A DNA stretch of 64,000 bases from Olivibacter jilunii (GTDB lineage: Bacteria > Bacteroidota > Bacteroidia > Sphingobacteriales > Sphingobacteriaceae), in NCBI RefSeq assembly GCF_900607235.1, contig NZ_LR027856.1, positions 62,001 through 126,000 of the forward strand, written 5' to 3'. Both the position numbers and the translations under genes were made by a program. The notes below the pieces were generated by a model. That model ran no database searches and had not been told where the DNA came from. It worked only from the letters and a program-made list of their open reading frames with translations. Of this stretch, positions 24,164 to 33,113 are shown piece by piece. Numbering within the stretch: position 1 is the first letter of the stretch; the number at the start of each line of letters is the position of its first letter.

Positions 24164-24197
24164 AACCACAAAATTAAAGAATAAATTGTCACTTATT

Positions 24198-24245
24198 AGT
24201 GGTATCCTTTTAGATGTATTAAATAAGTGGTATCTTTTTAGAGGT
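24198..24245. repeat. Two 20-bp direct repeats between divergent regulators (operator-like)
   Basis: AGTGGTATCCTTTTAGATGT (24198-24217) and AGTGGTATCTTTTTAGAGGT (24226-24245) differ at two positions and are 28 bp apart. They lie between the divergent 24163 (minus) and 24280 (plus) genes, a position suited to an operator for the XRE protein. Confidence 0.55.
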
Positions 24246-24279
24246 AATATCGTTCTCAATTTATGTTTTATTTTGTTGC

Positions 24280-24531
24280 ATGTCGCAAAAAAAACAAGAA
24301 ACAGAACCTGTTAATGATCCGTTTTTTAAGGAGGTGGGAGAACGCCTAAAAGCACTCAGGATAAAGGCAGGATATTCCAATTATGAAAAATTTGCAATCG
24401 AACATGATATAGCCCGTTCCCAGTACTTGCGTTACGAAAAAGGAGAAAACTTTAATATGAAGACCTTTGTAAAGATTCTACGCGCCCTAAAAGTACAGCC
24501 TAGGGACTTTTTTGCCGATATCGACATTTAA
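24280..24531 (+). CDS. XRE-family HTH regulator
   Basis: 83 residues with one Cro/C1 HTH: VGERLKALRIKAGYSNYEKFAIEHDIARSQYLRYEKGENFNMKTFVKILRALKVQPRDFF. ATG 24280 starts with MSQKKQETEP. Small XRE proteins next to rteC are standard in Bacteroidota ICEs and control excision or transfer. It faces a repeated operator-like sequence. A short palindrome, ATTGCTTTTAAAGCAAT (24561-24577), sits between it and rteC and could be another binding site. Confidence 0.85.
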   Translation: MSQKKQETEPVNDPFFKEVGERLKALRIKAGYSNYEKFAIEHDIARSQYLRYEKGENFNMKTFVKILRALKVQPRDFFADIDI

Positions 24532-24678
24532 CACCCGTTTATTAATTTTTTGCATATCTGATTGCTTTTAAAGCAATAAAATCCCTGGATTAACCTACTA
24601 AATCCCAATTTGCCACCTTTGCCACTTTATTTCATCCGAAAATTTTAAGGTCTTTGTGAAGAACCAAAAGTTTTGCGT

Positions 24679-25539
24679 ATGAAAACGATACTAGATTATT
24701 CCGACATGCTTTTTCGGGAACTTTCGGATGAAATGGCAATCACCGAACAGGAAGAATTGACTGCAAGGCAGGAAACCGCAAAGAAATTGCTGATTGCCCG
24801 TTCTTATCTCCAAAAATTAAAGGAGCATATAGTAGGGAATGCATTTGAAAACCAGCAGGAGGAAATCACCTTTTTTAAGTACAAAAAGCCACTCTTTGTC
24901 AGTCAGGTACTTTACTTTGCCGAAAGGCAAAGAATAAACCTTATCAGGCCGGAAGGGACTGCCGAACAGCTTAACAGGTATTACCGTTATCTGCTCGAAG
25001 GGATTGAAAAATTTTACACAGACAACCGTGAACTTTACAGTTATTACCGATCCGGTTACGGCCATCTTGACCATCTGTTGTTCCTGCGTTCTGTTCCAGA
25101 ACCACCTTCATGGCTCTGTGCGGTTGACAGGGCGGATTATGACGAACGTTTTTCCGTACCTGCCGATAACCTGATTGGAAAAATCATCTGCAATGAATAT
25201 CTGGTTAGATATCTCGGCCAGCTTTTGGAAGGAAAAACGGAAGAGGTAGGCGTATCTGCTTCCCCTGAAATGACATGGACAGGAGAAAGCATCAACCTGC
25301 TTGAAACAGCTTATGGATGGTACTGTACAGGCCAGATAAACAATGGTCAGGCCGGAATAGGCGAAATTGTCCGCAAGCTGGAAACCGTATTCAATGTGAA
25401 GATCGGGCGCCCTTACAGAAGGTTCGCCGAGATCAAACAGCGCAAACGCTTAAGCCGAACTAAGTTTATAGATGATATGGGAAAAGCCATCGTCCAAAAA
25501 TTGGATGATGAGGACGCCTACAGACCTGAACGGCGATAA
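24679..25539 (+). CDS. rteC: RteC-family ICE regulatory protein
   Basis: 286 residues from ATG 24679. The C-terminal third carries the RteC pattern: LLETAYGWYCTGQINNG, IVRKLETVFNVKIGRPYRRFAEIKQRKRLSRTKFIDDMGKAIVQKLD. In CTnDOT, RteC activates the xis/exc genes and thus excision. The genes that normally control rteC (rteA/rteB, a two-component pair with an NtrC-type regulator) are absent here; a LytS/LytTR pair lies just upstream instead. An 11-bp hairpin terminator follows 33 bp after the stop. Confidence 0.8.
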   Translation: MKTILDYSDMLFRELSDEMAITEQEELTARQETAKKLLIARSYLQKLKEHIVGNAFENQQEEITFFKYKKPLFVSQVLYFAERQRINLIRPEGTAEQLNRYYRYLLEGIEKFYTDNRELYSYYRSGYGHLDHLLFLRSVPEPPSWLCAVDRADYDERFSVPADNLIGKIICNEYLVRYLGQLLEGKTEEVGVSASPEMTWTGESINLLETAYGWYCTGQINNGQAGIGEIVRKLETVFNVKIGRPYRRFAEIKQRKRLSRTKFIDDMGKAIVQKLDDEDAYRPERR

Positions 25540-25572
25540 ACATGGAGGTAAAACATCGTTCTCGTATTATAT

Positions 25573-25606
25573 AACAAGTCCGTCAATGATCCTCACGGAC
25601 TTGTTT
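25573..25606 (+). terminator. Intrinsic terminator after rteC
   Basis: The 11-bp perfect repeat AACAAGTCCGT (25573-25583) and ACGGACTTGTT (25595-25605), loop 11 nt, with a T-rich right arm. Confidence 0.7.
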
Positions 25607-25976
25607 AAAACCCAAAACAGATTTTTAATCCGTAGTATTTAAGGTAGATACCCCTAAGATTAATCGCTCTCCCAATCCAAAGGAATTTCTTGCCCTCACC
25701 TTTATGGAGCCTGAAGTTGGCGTACCGGATTCTGTGATGTTGGTAATAAAATTAGTCGCGCTGCCTCTACAAATTTCGAGCTTATTCGTGACCAAAATGT
25801 GCGATCAATTTATGGGTAGATGTAATTATTTATTGAGCCGTTAAAGGCGAAATCATGAATTTTCTTACATAACTTAGTGATCTTGAGCTATACACATAAA
25901 TAATTTGAGCTTTACAAGCAAATAAATACCATGTATATGAGATAAATTTGCTTTCATAGTTAAACAACAATAAAAT
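25607..25976. other. Gene-free stretch before the SDR/AraC cargo pair
   Basis: 370 bp without a convincing gene. An open frame of about 70 codons (25631 to ~25844, no early ATG) has no recognisable product and may be a decayed fragment. The last 100 bp are AT-rich and should hold the SDR promoter. Confidence 0.35.
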
Positions 25977-26882
25977 ATGAAAGTAATCGTAATGACAGGG
26001 GCCACTTCCGGTATTGGAGCTGAAGCATTGAAGCATCTAGTAGACCAGGCGGACACATTAATCCTTATCGGAGTGCGTGTTAAAAATCGCACGCTGCCTA
26101 AAGGAACCGAAATATTGCCGCTTGACCTAGCTTCTTTAAAGAGCGTCCGCCAGTTTGCAGACGACGTAAAAAAAAGAATTGGTGTTATACCGATTGATGT
26201 TTTAATCCTGAATGCAGGTGCCAATTTTGGCAACAACACAACGCCGAACATTGACGGCTTCGAACCTACATTTGGCACTAACCATCTTTCACATTATTTG
26301 TTGGCAAGGTTGCTGTGGGAAAACATGTCTAAACATAGTGAACTGATTTTTACAACGAGTGATACACACGACCCGGCACTGTTTCCATTCGGACCGAAAA
26401 CCCTTGACGTGAATGCCCTTGCTTATCCTAAAAACCCGAAAGACTCCAAGGGAATGAAGGCGTATGCAGCTTCCAAACTTTGTAATTTATTGACGGCAAA
26501 ATATTTTGCAGAATCTGATTTAATTGCAAAAAAAGGCATCCGGACAATTGCCTATAACCCGGGTGCGACTTCTGGAACTGCATTGGGGGGGAATCAGCCT
26601 GCGGTTGCAAAGTTTATGATGAAGGTTGTTTTTCCGCCCATCATGCGTTTTATCGGCCTATTTAAATCACAATTTTATGTGGGCAGTGTGAAACGGGCAG
26701 GCGAAGCACTTGCGGAATTGGCTTTAGGTAAAGTAGTGGTTCCGAAGGGAAAATTTTATGCTTCGCTTGTCAAAGGGAAAATTATGTTTCCTAATCCGTC
26801 CAAATTAGCACAAACAACAGACGCAAAAGAAACACTTTGGAATGAAAGCGCCGGAATGGTGGGATTGCCGGTTGACATATAA
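25977..26882 (+). CDS. Short-chain dehydrogenase/reductase
   Basis: 301 residues with the classical SDR set: NAD(P)-binding TGATSGIG (7-14), NAG (79-81), catalytic Ser ~128, and YAASK (Tyr163, Lys167), followed by YNPGATSG. It carries out NAD(P)-dependent reduction or oxidation of a carbonyl/alcohol. The protochlorophyllide-reductase-like layout is common in stress or detoxification cassettes. It is followed 16 bp later by an AraC regulator, and the two look like one cargo unit between rteC and the transfer operon. Substrate unknown. Confidence 0.88.
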   Translation: MKVIVMTGATSGIGAEALKHLVDQADTLILIGVRVKNRTLPKGTEILPLDLASLKSVRQFADDVKKRIGVIPIDVLILNAGANFGNNTTPNIDGFEPTFGTNHLSHYLLARLLWENMSKHSELIFTTSDTHDPALFPFGPKTLDVNALAYPKNPKDSKGMKAYAASKLCNLLTAKYFAESDLIAKKGIRTIAYNPGATSGTALGGNQPAVAKFMMKVVFPPIMRFIGLFKSQFYVGSVKRAGEALAELALGKVVVPKGKFYASLVKGKIMFPNPSKLAQTTDAKETLWNESAGMVGLPVDI

Positions 26883-26898
26883 TGAGTATTTTTAAAGA

Positions 26899-27741
26899 AT
26901 GAAAACTGTGGAATATATCGAAACGGGAAATCTGGTATTCTCTGTACATACAGAAAAAAAGCGGGAGAAGGACGGCTTCCTTGCTGATACCATTCTGACA
27001 TTTCAATTATCGGGACAGTTGTTTTTGGAAACCGCTTCCGAAAAAATTGTCACCTGTGCTGACGACATAGTATTGATAAGAAAAAATCAAATGGTAAAGG
27101 TTGTAAAATCCCCGTTCGAAGGCGATAACTATAAAACCGTCACCATCGTTTTCAAGGAAGAAGTGCTAAGAAATTTTGCCTTAAAACATTCCATCGAAAT
27201 CAATCAGAAATACCGAGGGAAACTCAATGTGTTTATTCCGCAAAACGATTTATTAAAAGGCTTTCTTACATCTATTTTACCTTATGGCGATAAGCCACAA
27301 ACACTTATTACCATAACTCTGGCGCAATTAAAAGTAGAAGAAGCAATTGAATTATTGTTGCAGGCAATGCCAGGACTTGAATATATCCTTTTCGATTTTT
27401 CCGAACCGTATAAGATGGATTTGGAAAAATTTATGTTGCTGAACTACCGGTTCAATGTTCCGGTTGAGAGATTTGCGCAGCTAACCGGCAGAAGTCTTGC
27501 CGGATTCAAACGGGATTTTCAAACAACGTTCGGGATACCGCCACGAAAATGGCTACAACACAAACGTTTATCCGAAGCGCATTATCTGTTGGAAAGCCAT
27601 CACAAAAAACCATCTGATATTTATCTGGAATTGGGCTTTGAAAGTTTATCACATTTTACCAACGCTTTCAAAGTGAGATATGGAATGACACCGACACAGA
27701 TTAAAATGACAACCAAAACAGCAGCCGTTAATCGGAGTTGA
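26899..27741 (+). CDS. AraC-family transcriptional regulator
   Basis: 280 residues. The N-terminal ~160 form an AraC_N/cupin-like sensor (VTIVFKEEVLRNFALKH). The C-terminal ~100 hold two HTHs: VERFAQLTGRSLAGFKRDFQ and SDIYLELGFESLSHFTNAF, ending in KVRYGMTPTQIK. Such ExsA-type regulators activate nearby detoxification genes. It lies directly after the SDR gene and probably controls it, although it is downstream and not divergent. Confidence 0.88.
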   Translation: MKTVEYIETGNLVFSVHTEKKREKDGFLADTILTFQLSGQLFLETASEKIVTCADDIVLIRKNQMVKVVKSPFEGDNYKTVTIVFKEEVLRNFALKHSIEINQKYRGKLNVFIPQNDLLKGFLTSILPYGDKPQTLITITLAQLKVEEAIELLLQAMPGLEYILFDFSEPYKMDLEKFMLLNYRFNVPVERFAQLTGRSLAGFKRDFQTTFGIPPRKWLQHKRLSEAHYLLESHHKKPSDIYLELGFESLSHFTNAFKVRYGMTPTQIKMTTKTAAVNRS

Positions 27742-27943
27742 CATCAACATCAGTACCCAGATTATGTAACGGCTCTTAAAATTGCTACATCCAATACCGG
27801 ATGTTGAGTAAAGGCCGATGTGAGGTTAATTATTAAGATTTTCAATAACAAATAACAATAAGATTGATCGACACCGTTGACTTATTGGTACTTATTTTTG
27901 GGTACTCCCCAATAGGTTGTCAAACATCCGCCTTAAGTCTTTG

Positions 27944-27997
27944 AAACTTTGCTTCCATAAAGGCCGTACAATGGGGTGCGGCCCTAAAGCAAAGTTT
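27944..27997 (+). promoter_or_regulatory. Nested inverted repeat abutting the first tra start codon
   Basis: AAACTTTGC (27944-27952) pairs with GCAAAGTTT (27989-27997), and inside it GGCCG (27962-27966) pairs with CGGCC (27979-27983). The ATG of the first transfer gene is at 27999, one base after the outer arm. As RNA this would fold over the ribosome-binding region; as DNA it could be an operator. It suggests that entry into the transfer operon is controlled here. Confidence 0.5.
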
Positions 27998-27998
27998 T

Positions 27999-28520
27999 AT
28001 GTTACAGCACATCTCATGGCAACAATTCCTTCTTGCTGCCACATTGCTCACCTTTTTATGGTATATTGGTGTGATCCTGCTCCTCTACAGGAAAGAGCTT
28101 AAAAACTTCCTAACCGGAAAAAAATCAAAGACCGAAGAACGAAAACCGGAAGAGAGCAGAAAAGAAACCGAAAGTTTACCTGTCCAAAGCGAAGAAGACA
28201 CGCTGATGGGAACCCCCCGTTTACCGGAGGGATTAAACCTGATGGAAATGGACAAACTCTCCTTTGCCCCAAAGAAAGCCCAGCAAAAAGAGAAAATGCT
28301 TGGCGCGCTTCCCGATCTGCTGGAAGAGATGAAACAGCTTTTCCAGATCGTAAAGGACGAAGAAGGGACTAAAGCGGATTTCCTTGTCCTGCTCGATGGA
28401 TTTAAGCCCCGGCTATCAGAGATCCGTACAGAGGGAAATGAGCAGGCGATCCGTGAATTTCTCTTGGAACATATCCCTTTTGAACTTTCAAAAAAAGAAC
28501 TGGACAGTCTTTGGGTTTAA
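27999..28520 (+). CDS. Transfer-operon membrane protein, first gene
   Basis: 173 residues. One transmembrane helix (about 9-29: FLLAATLLTFLWYIGVILLLY), then a cytoplasmic, highly charged Lys/Glu-rich linker (38-70) and a helical C-terminal part (LLEEMKQLFQIVKDEEG...). It corresponds in position to the uncharacterised TraD-like gene before traE in Bacteroidota conjugative transposons. Upstream lies a nested inverted repeat at the start codon. Function unknown, but the conserved position implies a role in channel assembly. Confidence 0.6.
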   Translation: MLQHISWQQFLLAATLLTFLWYIGVILLLYRKELKNFLTGKKSKTEERKPEESRKETESLPVQSEEDTLMGTPRLPEGLNLMEMDKLSFAPKKAQQKEKMLGALPDLLEEMKQLFQIVKDEEGTKADFLVLLDGFKPRLSEIRTEGNEQAIREFLLEHIPFELSKKELDSLWV

Positions 28521-28549
28521 CCGTTTTGCACCATCTAAAATCTTTTGTT

Positions 28550-28885
28550 ATGAACATCAACAGAAAAAAACACGCATTGGCCAAATTGTTCTTGGCATTA
28601 TACACCTTCTTTACCTATCAGTTTCTTACCACCTTATCCCTTTTCGCACAGGACGGAGAAGCAGGCATACAGTCGGCTACAGATAAAGTAAAAGGCTATT
28701 TTGATTCCGGCACCGATCTGATGTATGCTATTGGGGCCATCATGGGGGTGGTCGGGGCGATCAAAGTTTTTAATAAATGGAACAATGGGGAACCCGATAC
28801 CGGAAAAGTTGCTGCAAGCTGGTTTGGAAGCTGTGTTTTTCTGGTTGTGGTGGCAACGGTACTGAAATCATTTTTTGGTGTCTGA
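28550..28885 (+). CDS. traE: Conjugative transfer protein TraE (DUF4134)
   Basis: 111 residues from ATG 28550. A signal peptide-like N-terminus (ending SLFAQDG) is followed by two helices, LMYAIGAIMGVVGAIKVFNKWNNGEPD and ASWFGSCVFLVVVATVLKSFF. DUF4134 is VirB2-like in size and topology and is thought to be the pilin-type component. It stops immediately before the traF ATG. Confidence 0.88.
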   Translation: MNINRKKHALAKLFLALYTFFTYQFLTTLSLFAQDGEAGIQSATDKVKGYFDSGTDLMYAIGAIMGVVGAIKVFNKWNNGEPDTGKVAASWFGSCVFLVVVATVLKSFFGV

Positions 28886-29224
28886 ATGGAGGTGGTTATG
28901 GGCAGTGTATATCCTATCAATAAAGGGGTTTCCCAACCTATTGTATTCAAAGGACTAAGGGCGCAATATATTATTTACCTCGCCATTGGTCTGGTTGCCC
29001 TCTTGATATTATTTGCCATACTGTATGTCCTCGGCATCAGTTTAATAATCATTCTCCCGTTGATCATCCTGCTCGTTGGGGCACATTTTTCCCTTATCTC
29101 TTATTTGAGCCACCGTTTCGGAACGCACGGGCTGATGAAGTACATGGCAAAAAGAAGGCTTCCCCGTTCTATCCGCTTCCGGTCACGCAGGATGTTCACT
29201 TCCCTTAAATATCCCGGACATTAA
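28886..29224 (+). CDS. traF: Conjugative transfer protein TraF (DUF4133)
   Basis: 112 residues: YPINKGVSQPIVFKGLRAQYI, then two tight transmembrane helices (about 28-49 and 51-74) and a basic tail (MAKRRLPRSIRFRSRRMF). This is the VirB3-like partner of the TraG ATPase in the inner membrane. ATG 28886 directly follows the traE stop; ATG 28898 is an alternative. Confidence 0.9.
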   Translation: MEVVMGSVYPINKGVSQPIVFKGLRAQYIIYLAIGLVALLILFAILYVLGISLIIILPLIILLVGAHFSLISYLSHRFGTHGLMKYMAKRRLPRSIRFRSRRMFTSLKYPGH

Positions 29225-29241
29225 CCTTAAAAAACAAAAAT

Positions 29242-31698
29242 ATGATAGCCGAAGCGACCAATATATTTCCCATTTATAAGGTGGAGCGTGACTGTATCCT
29301 AAGTAAACAGGGAGATATCACAGTGGCCTATGAACTTGTACTTCCCGAAATATTTACACTTTCGGACAGAGACTACACCGCCTATCACCAGACTTTTGTG
29401 AAAGCGGTCAGGGTCTTGCAGAACCACACTGTTCTGCATAAGCAAGATTGGTTTTTACAGGACAGTTATAAGGCGGATTACGAAGGAAAAGAAGGCTTTC
29501 TTGCACGTTCCAGTGAACATTTCTTCAACGAACGGCCCTTTATGTCCCACTCCTGTTATCTCTTCCTCACCAAAAAACCAGATGGCCGCAGACCGGCAAC
29601 ATCTGCCTATACAAACCTGCTTCGCAGTACCATTGTACCAATACAGACCATAAATGAAACCATTTTTAAGAATTTTATGGACAGTGCCGGACAGTTTGAA
29701 CGGATCCTGCAAGACAGTGGCTTTATAAGTATTAAAAGACTTGGTACGGAGGAACTGGCAGGGACTGCTACAAAGGCAGGGATCATTGAACGTTACTGTT
29801 TTCTGCTATCCGGAAATGAAGCCCCGCTTATCAGGGACATCAATCTTGAAAACGGACTGGAGATTGGCGGTAAATACGCAAGTCTTTACACGCTTAGTGA
29901 TACTGAAAACCTTCCAGCTTTATGCGGTAGCCGTATAAATTATGATAAATATTCAACAGACCGAACCAAGTTCAGTATAGGTTTTGCAAGTCCGTTGGGC
30001 CAGCTTCTCGACTGTGACCATATCTATAACCAATACATCCTGATTGGTGATGCCCAACAGACCATTAAAGAACTGGAGGCAAAAAAACTCCGGTTGCAGT
30101 CCCTTTCCAATTACAGCCGGGAAAACGCTGTAGCGATGGGTGCGGTAAATGATTTTCTTAACGAAGCTGTTTCCGAGCAGCGGCTTCCGCTAAAAGCGCA
30201 TTTCAATGTCCTTGCATGGTCGGACAGGAAAGAAGACCGTGAACTGAAAAACAAGGTTATTTCTTCCTTTGCCCAGATGGACTGCACGGCCAAGCAGGAA
30301 ACGGATGGAATGGCGCAGATATGGTACGCCGGAATGCCCGGTGCGGGTGCGGATTTTCCCGTTAATGATACCTTTGATACGTTCTGCGAGCAGGCTGTAT
30401 GTTTTTTCAATCTGGAAACAAACTACCGCGACAGCATTAGCCCATTCGGCATCCGGCTAGGTGACCGCCTTACAGGCCGTCCCGTATTTTCGGACATAAG
30501 TGATGAGCCACAACGCAGGGGATGGATTGCCAACCGCTCGAAATTCATCTGCGGGCCCAGTGGCAGCGGAAAATCTTTTTTCACCAACCATCTGGTAAGG
30601 AGCTACTACGAACAGGGCGCCCACATCATGATCGTAGATATCGGCCACAGTTATAAAGGATTATGTGATCTGGTCGGTGGCTATTATTTTACCTATAAAG
30701 AAGAAGATCCGATCCGGTTCAATCCTTTCTATCTCCCTGAAGGTGGCCGTCCGGATACCGAAAAGAAGGAGAGCATTAAAACCCTGCTCCTTACTTTATG
30801 GAAAAAGGAAAGTGAACCTTACAGGCGTTCAGAGTATGTTGCCATATCCAATGCATTGACACTGTATTACGATTATCTGGCCAATAATACCGACATCTTT
30901 CCCTGTTTCGACTCTTTTTATGAGTTTCTGCTTTCCGAATATACAGAGGTACTGAAACAGACGCAGGTAAAGGAGAAAGATTTTGATCTGGGAAGTTTCC
31001 TTTATGTACTGAATCCTTACTATAAAGGGGGTGAATTTGACTATCTCCTGAACGCGCATGAGAACCTCGATATATTAAACCAACGGTTCATAGTGCTAGA
31101 ACTGGACAATTTGAAGGAGCATCCCGTCCTCTTTGGTGTGGTCACGCTTACGATTATGGAAATGATCGTTTCCAAAATGCGGAAGATCCCGCATATCCGT
31201 AAAGTGGTACTGGTGGAGGAAGCATGGAAAGCGATCGCTAAGGAAAACATGGCCGAGCATATCCGGTATCTCTGGAAGACCATGCGAAAGTTCTATGGCG
31301 AGCCAATTGTGGTTACACAGGAAGTCGAGGATGTGATTTCTTCACCGATTGTCAAGAACGCGATTATCAACAATAGTGATACCAAGATCCTGCTTGACCA
31401 ATCCAAATACCAGAACAGATTTGACGACATACAGGACCTGCTTGGCCTCAACGACAAAGAAAAGGCTTTGGTTCTAAGCCTGAACAGGGCCAATGATCCA
31501 AAAAGGAAATACAAGGAAGTCTTTATCAGTCTGGGAGGGCACAGCAAGGTTTACCGTACAGAAGTGTCACTTAGGGAATACCTAACCTACACTACGGAAG
31601 CCAGTGAAAAAGCCAAAGTCCAGGAATACGCCATGCGCTACGGCAGCATGCAGAAAGGAATTGACATGCTTGCAAAGGAAATGGAAGGCACAGGATAA
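29242..31698 (+). CDS. traG: Conjugative transfer ATPase TraG (VirB4 family)
   Basis: 818 residues. It carries Walker A GPSGSGKS (438-445), Walker B KVVLVEEAWKAI (~655) and the downstream FYGEPIVVTQEVEDVI segment, all typical of VirB4/TraC-type secretion ATPases; the N-terminal half is the CagE/TrbE-like domain. It powers assembly and substrate passage through the type IV secretion channel at the inner membrane. Length and motifs are complete. Confidence 0.93.
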   Translation: MIAEATNIFPIYKVERDCILSKQGDITVAYELVLPEIFTLSDRDYTAYHQTFVKAVRVLQNHTVLHKQDWFLQDSYKADYEGKEGFLARSSEHFFNERPFMSHSCYLFLTKKPDGRRPATSAYTNLLRSTIVPIQTINETIFKNFMDSAGQFERILQDSGFISIKRLGTEELAGTATKAGIIERYCFLLSGNEAPLIRDINLENGLEIGGKYASLYTLSDTENLPALCGSRINYDKYSTDRTKFSIGFASPLGQLLDCDHIYNQYILIGDAQQTIKELEAKKLRLQSLSNYSRENAVAMGAVNDFLNEAVSEQRLPLKAHFNVLAWSDRKEDRELKNKVISSFAQMDCTAKQETDGMAQIWYAGMPGAGADFPVNDTFDTFCEQAVCFFNLETNYRDSISPFGIRLGDRLTGRPVFSDISDEPQRRGWIANRSKFICGPSGSGKSFFTNHLVRSYYEQGAHIMIVDIGHSYKGLCDLVGGYYFTYKEEDPIRFNPFYLPEGGRPDTEKKESIKTLLLTLWKKESEPYRRSEYVAISNALTLYYDYLANNTDIFPCFDSFYEFLLSEYTEVLKQTQVKEKDFDLGSFLYVLNPYYKGGEFDYLLNAHENLDILNQRFIVLELDNLKEHPVLFGVVTLTIMEMIVSKMRKIPHIRKVVLVEEAWKAIAKENMAEHIRYLWKTMRKFYGEPIVVTQEVEDVISSPIVKNAIINNSDTKILLDQSKYQNRFDDIQDLLGLNDKEKALVLSLNRANDPKRKYKEVFISLGGHSKVYRTEVSLREYLTYTTEASEKAKVQEYAMRYGSMQKGIDMLAKEMEGTG

Positions 31699-31726
31699 TC
31701 CGGCACAAACCTTAAAACACAGTGAC

Positions 31727-32434
31727 ATGATAAACAAAATTAAAAGTCTTATGAAAAAGTACATGATCATGCTGCCCATCAGTGCGGCTACCCTCTTTGT
31801 TGGGGTGCCAAAGGGAGCCAGCGCACAGATCGCCATTGCGGAAGTGATCCGCACGGGTGTCAAAAGGGTAATCAAGGCAGTAGACCTCAAGATACAGCGT
31901 TTGCAGAACGAGACGATCTGGTTACAGAATGCCCAAAAGACCATCGAAAACCAGCTTTCGAAACTGAAACTTGCTGAAATAGCAGGCTGGACGGAAAAGC
32001 AAAAGGAACTTTACAGCAAATATTATCAGGAGCTTTGGGAGATCAAATCTGCCATTACCTACTATAAACGCCTTAAAGACCTTACTGCAAAACAGGTGGA
32101 ACTGATAACCGAATATAAATGGGCGTGGAACCTTTTCGGTCGGGACAAACATTTCACTCCCGAAGAACTCGACACCATGCAGAAAGTTTATGCGGGGATC
32201 TTGGACGCAAGTGTCAAGAATACGGATGAACTGCTTCTGGTCGTAAACAGTTTTAAGACACAGATGTCAGATGCCGCGCGGTTGGAGATTATTGCAACTA
32301 CGGCAGACAAGATCGACCAGAACCTTGCAGACCTGAAAAAGTTCAACAGTGAAAATATCAAACTAAGTGTCCAACGGGCAACCTCATTGGACGAAACAGT
32401 TTCCCTCAAAGAAATTTATGGAATTGATGAATAA
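31727..32434 (+). CDS. traI: Conjugative transfer protein TraI
   Basis: 235 residues from ATG 31727, 28 bp after traG. A signal peptide (cleaved near ASAQ) precedes a long helical region (KRVIKAVDLKIQRLQNETIWLQNAQK, coiled-coil-like) and a conserved FTPEELDTMQKVYAGIL...TDELLLVVNSFKTQMSDAARLEII block. TraI proteins of Bacteroidota ICEs are periplasmic and VirB5/minor-component-like; their exact role is unproven. The next gene starts inside its last 17 bp. Confidence 0.8.
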   Translation: MINKIKSLMKKYMIMLPISAATLFVGVPKGASAQIAIAEVIRTGVKRVIKAVDLKIQRLQNETIWLQNAQKTIENQLSKLKLAEIAGWTEKQKELYSKYYQELWEIKSAITYYKRLKDLTAKQVELITEYKWAWNLFGRDKHFTPEELDTMQKVYAGILDASVKNTDELLLVVNSFKTQMSDAARLEIIATTADKIDQNLADLKKFNSENIKLSVQRATSLDETVSLKEIYGIDE

Positions 32435-33113
32435 CGTAAACCGCAAGGCAGACAGGATCAGGAGGCGGGCGGGACGTCTTCTTGGCTTTGCTGTATTAAC
32501 GGCAGTTGCTTCGGCTACCGTTACACAAACCCATGCGCAGACCTTCGGGGAGTTCTTTAGCCAGAAAAAAACGCAGAAAAAATACCTGCTCAATCAGATC
32601 GCAGCGCTACAGGTATATCTTGGTTACGTCAAAAGCGGTATTAACATAGCAAGCGCCGGCCTTGAAACCATTAAGGGATTTACAAAAGGTGAATTTAACC
32701 TGCACAGTGCTTTTATCGGCTCCCTCAAGATAGCCAGCCCGTTTATCCGGAACAATGCTAAAGTAGCGGAAACCATTGCCATGCAACTCTTGATCCATAA
32801 AATGCTCAACGGGATCAACGGAAACGGTATTCTTTCATCCGATCAGCAGAGCTATATCGGCAAAGTAAGGGATAATGTTCTTGATGGCTGTAACAGGGAT
32901 CTGGAAGAGTTGCTGCTTGTAATCACATCGGGAAAAGTCGAAATGACAGAAGACGAAAGGCTCAACCGACTGAACAGGGTATATGATTCTATGCGTGACA
33001 GGTCTGCCTTTGTCAAATATTTTACGGGCGAGGTGTCCGCTTTGCGGGATCAGAAAAATGCTGAACTAAAATCCACTAACCAAATCAGGAATATTTATGA
33101 AACAGATCATTAA
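32418..33113 (+). CDS. TraI-like periplasmic transfer protein, second paralogue
   Basis: About 231 residues; ATG 32418 and 32427 both overlap the traI stop. A basic N-terminus, signal peptide (ending THAQ) and the motif SAGLETIKGFTKGEFNLHSAFIGSLKIASP, then LDGCNRDLEELLLVITSGKVEMTEDERLNRL. The same order of motifs recurs in the next gene (GNFSLHSVFIGGLMIVSP, LDDLLMVITDAQLRMSDEERLAQI), so the two are tandem paralogues and relatives of traI. Confidence 0.75.
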   Translation: MELMNNVNRKADRIRRRAGRLLGFAVLTAVASATVTQTHAQTFGEFFSQKKTQKKYLLNQIAALQVYLGYVKSGINIASAGLETIKGFTKGEFNLHSAFIGSLKIASPFIRNNAKVAETIAMQLLIHKMLNGINGNGILSSDQQSYIGKVRDNVLDGCNRDLEELLLVITSGKVEMTEDERLNRLNRVYDSMRDRSAFVKYFTGEVSALRDQKNAELKSTNQIRNIYETDH

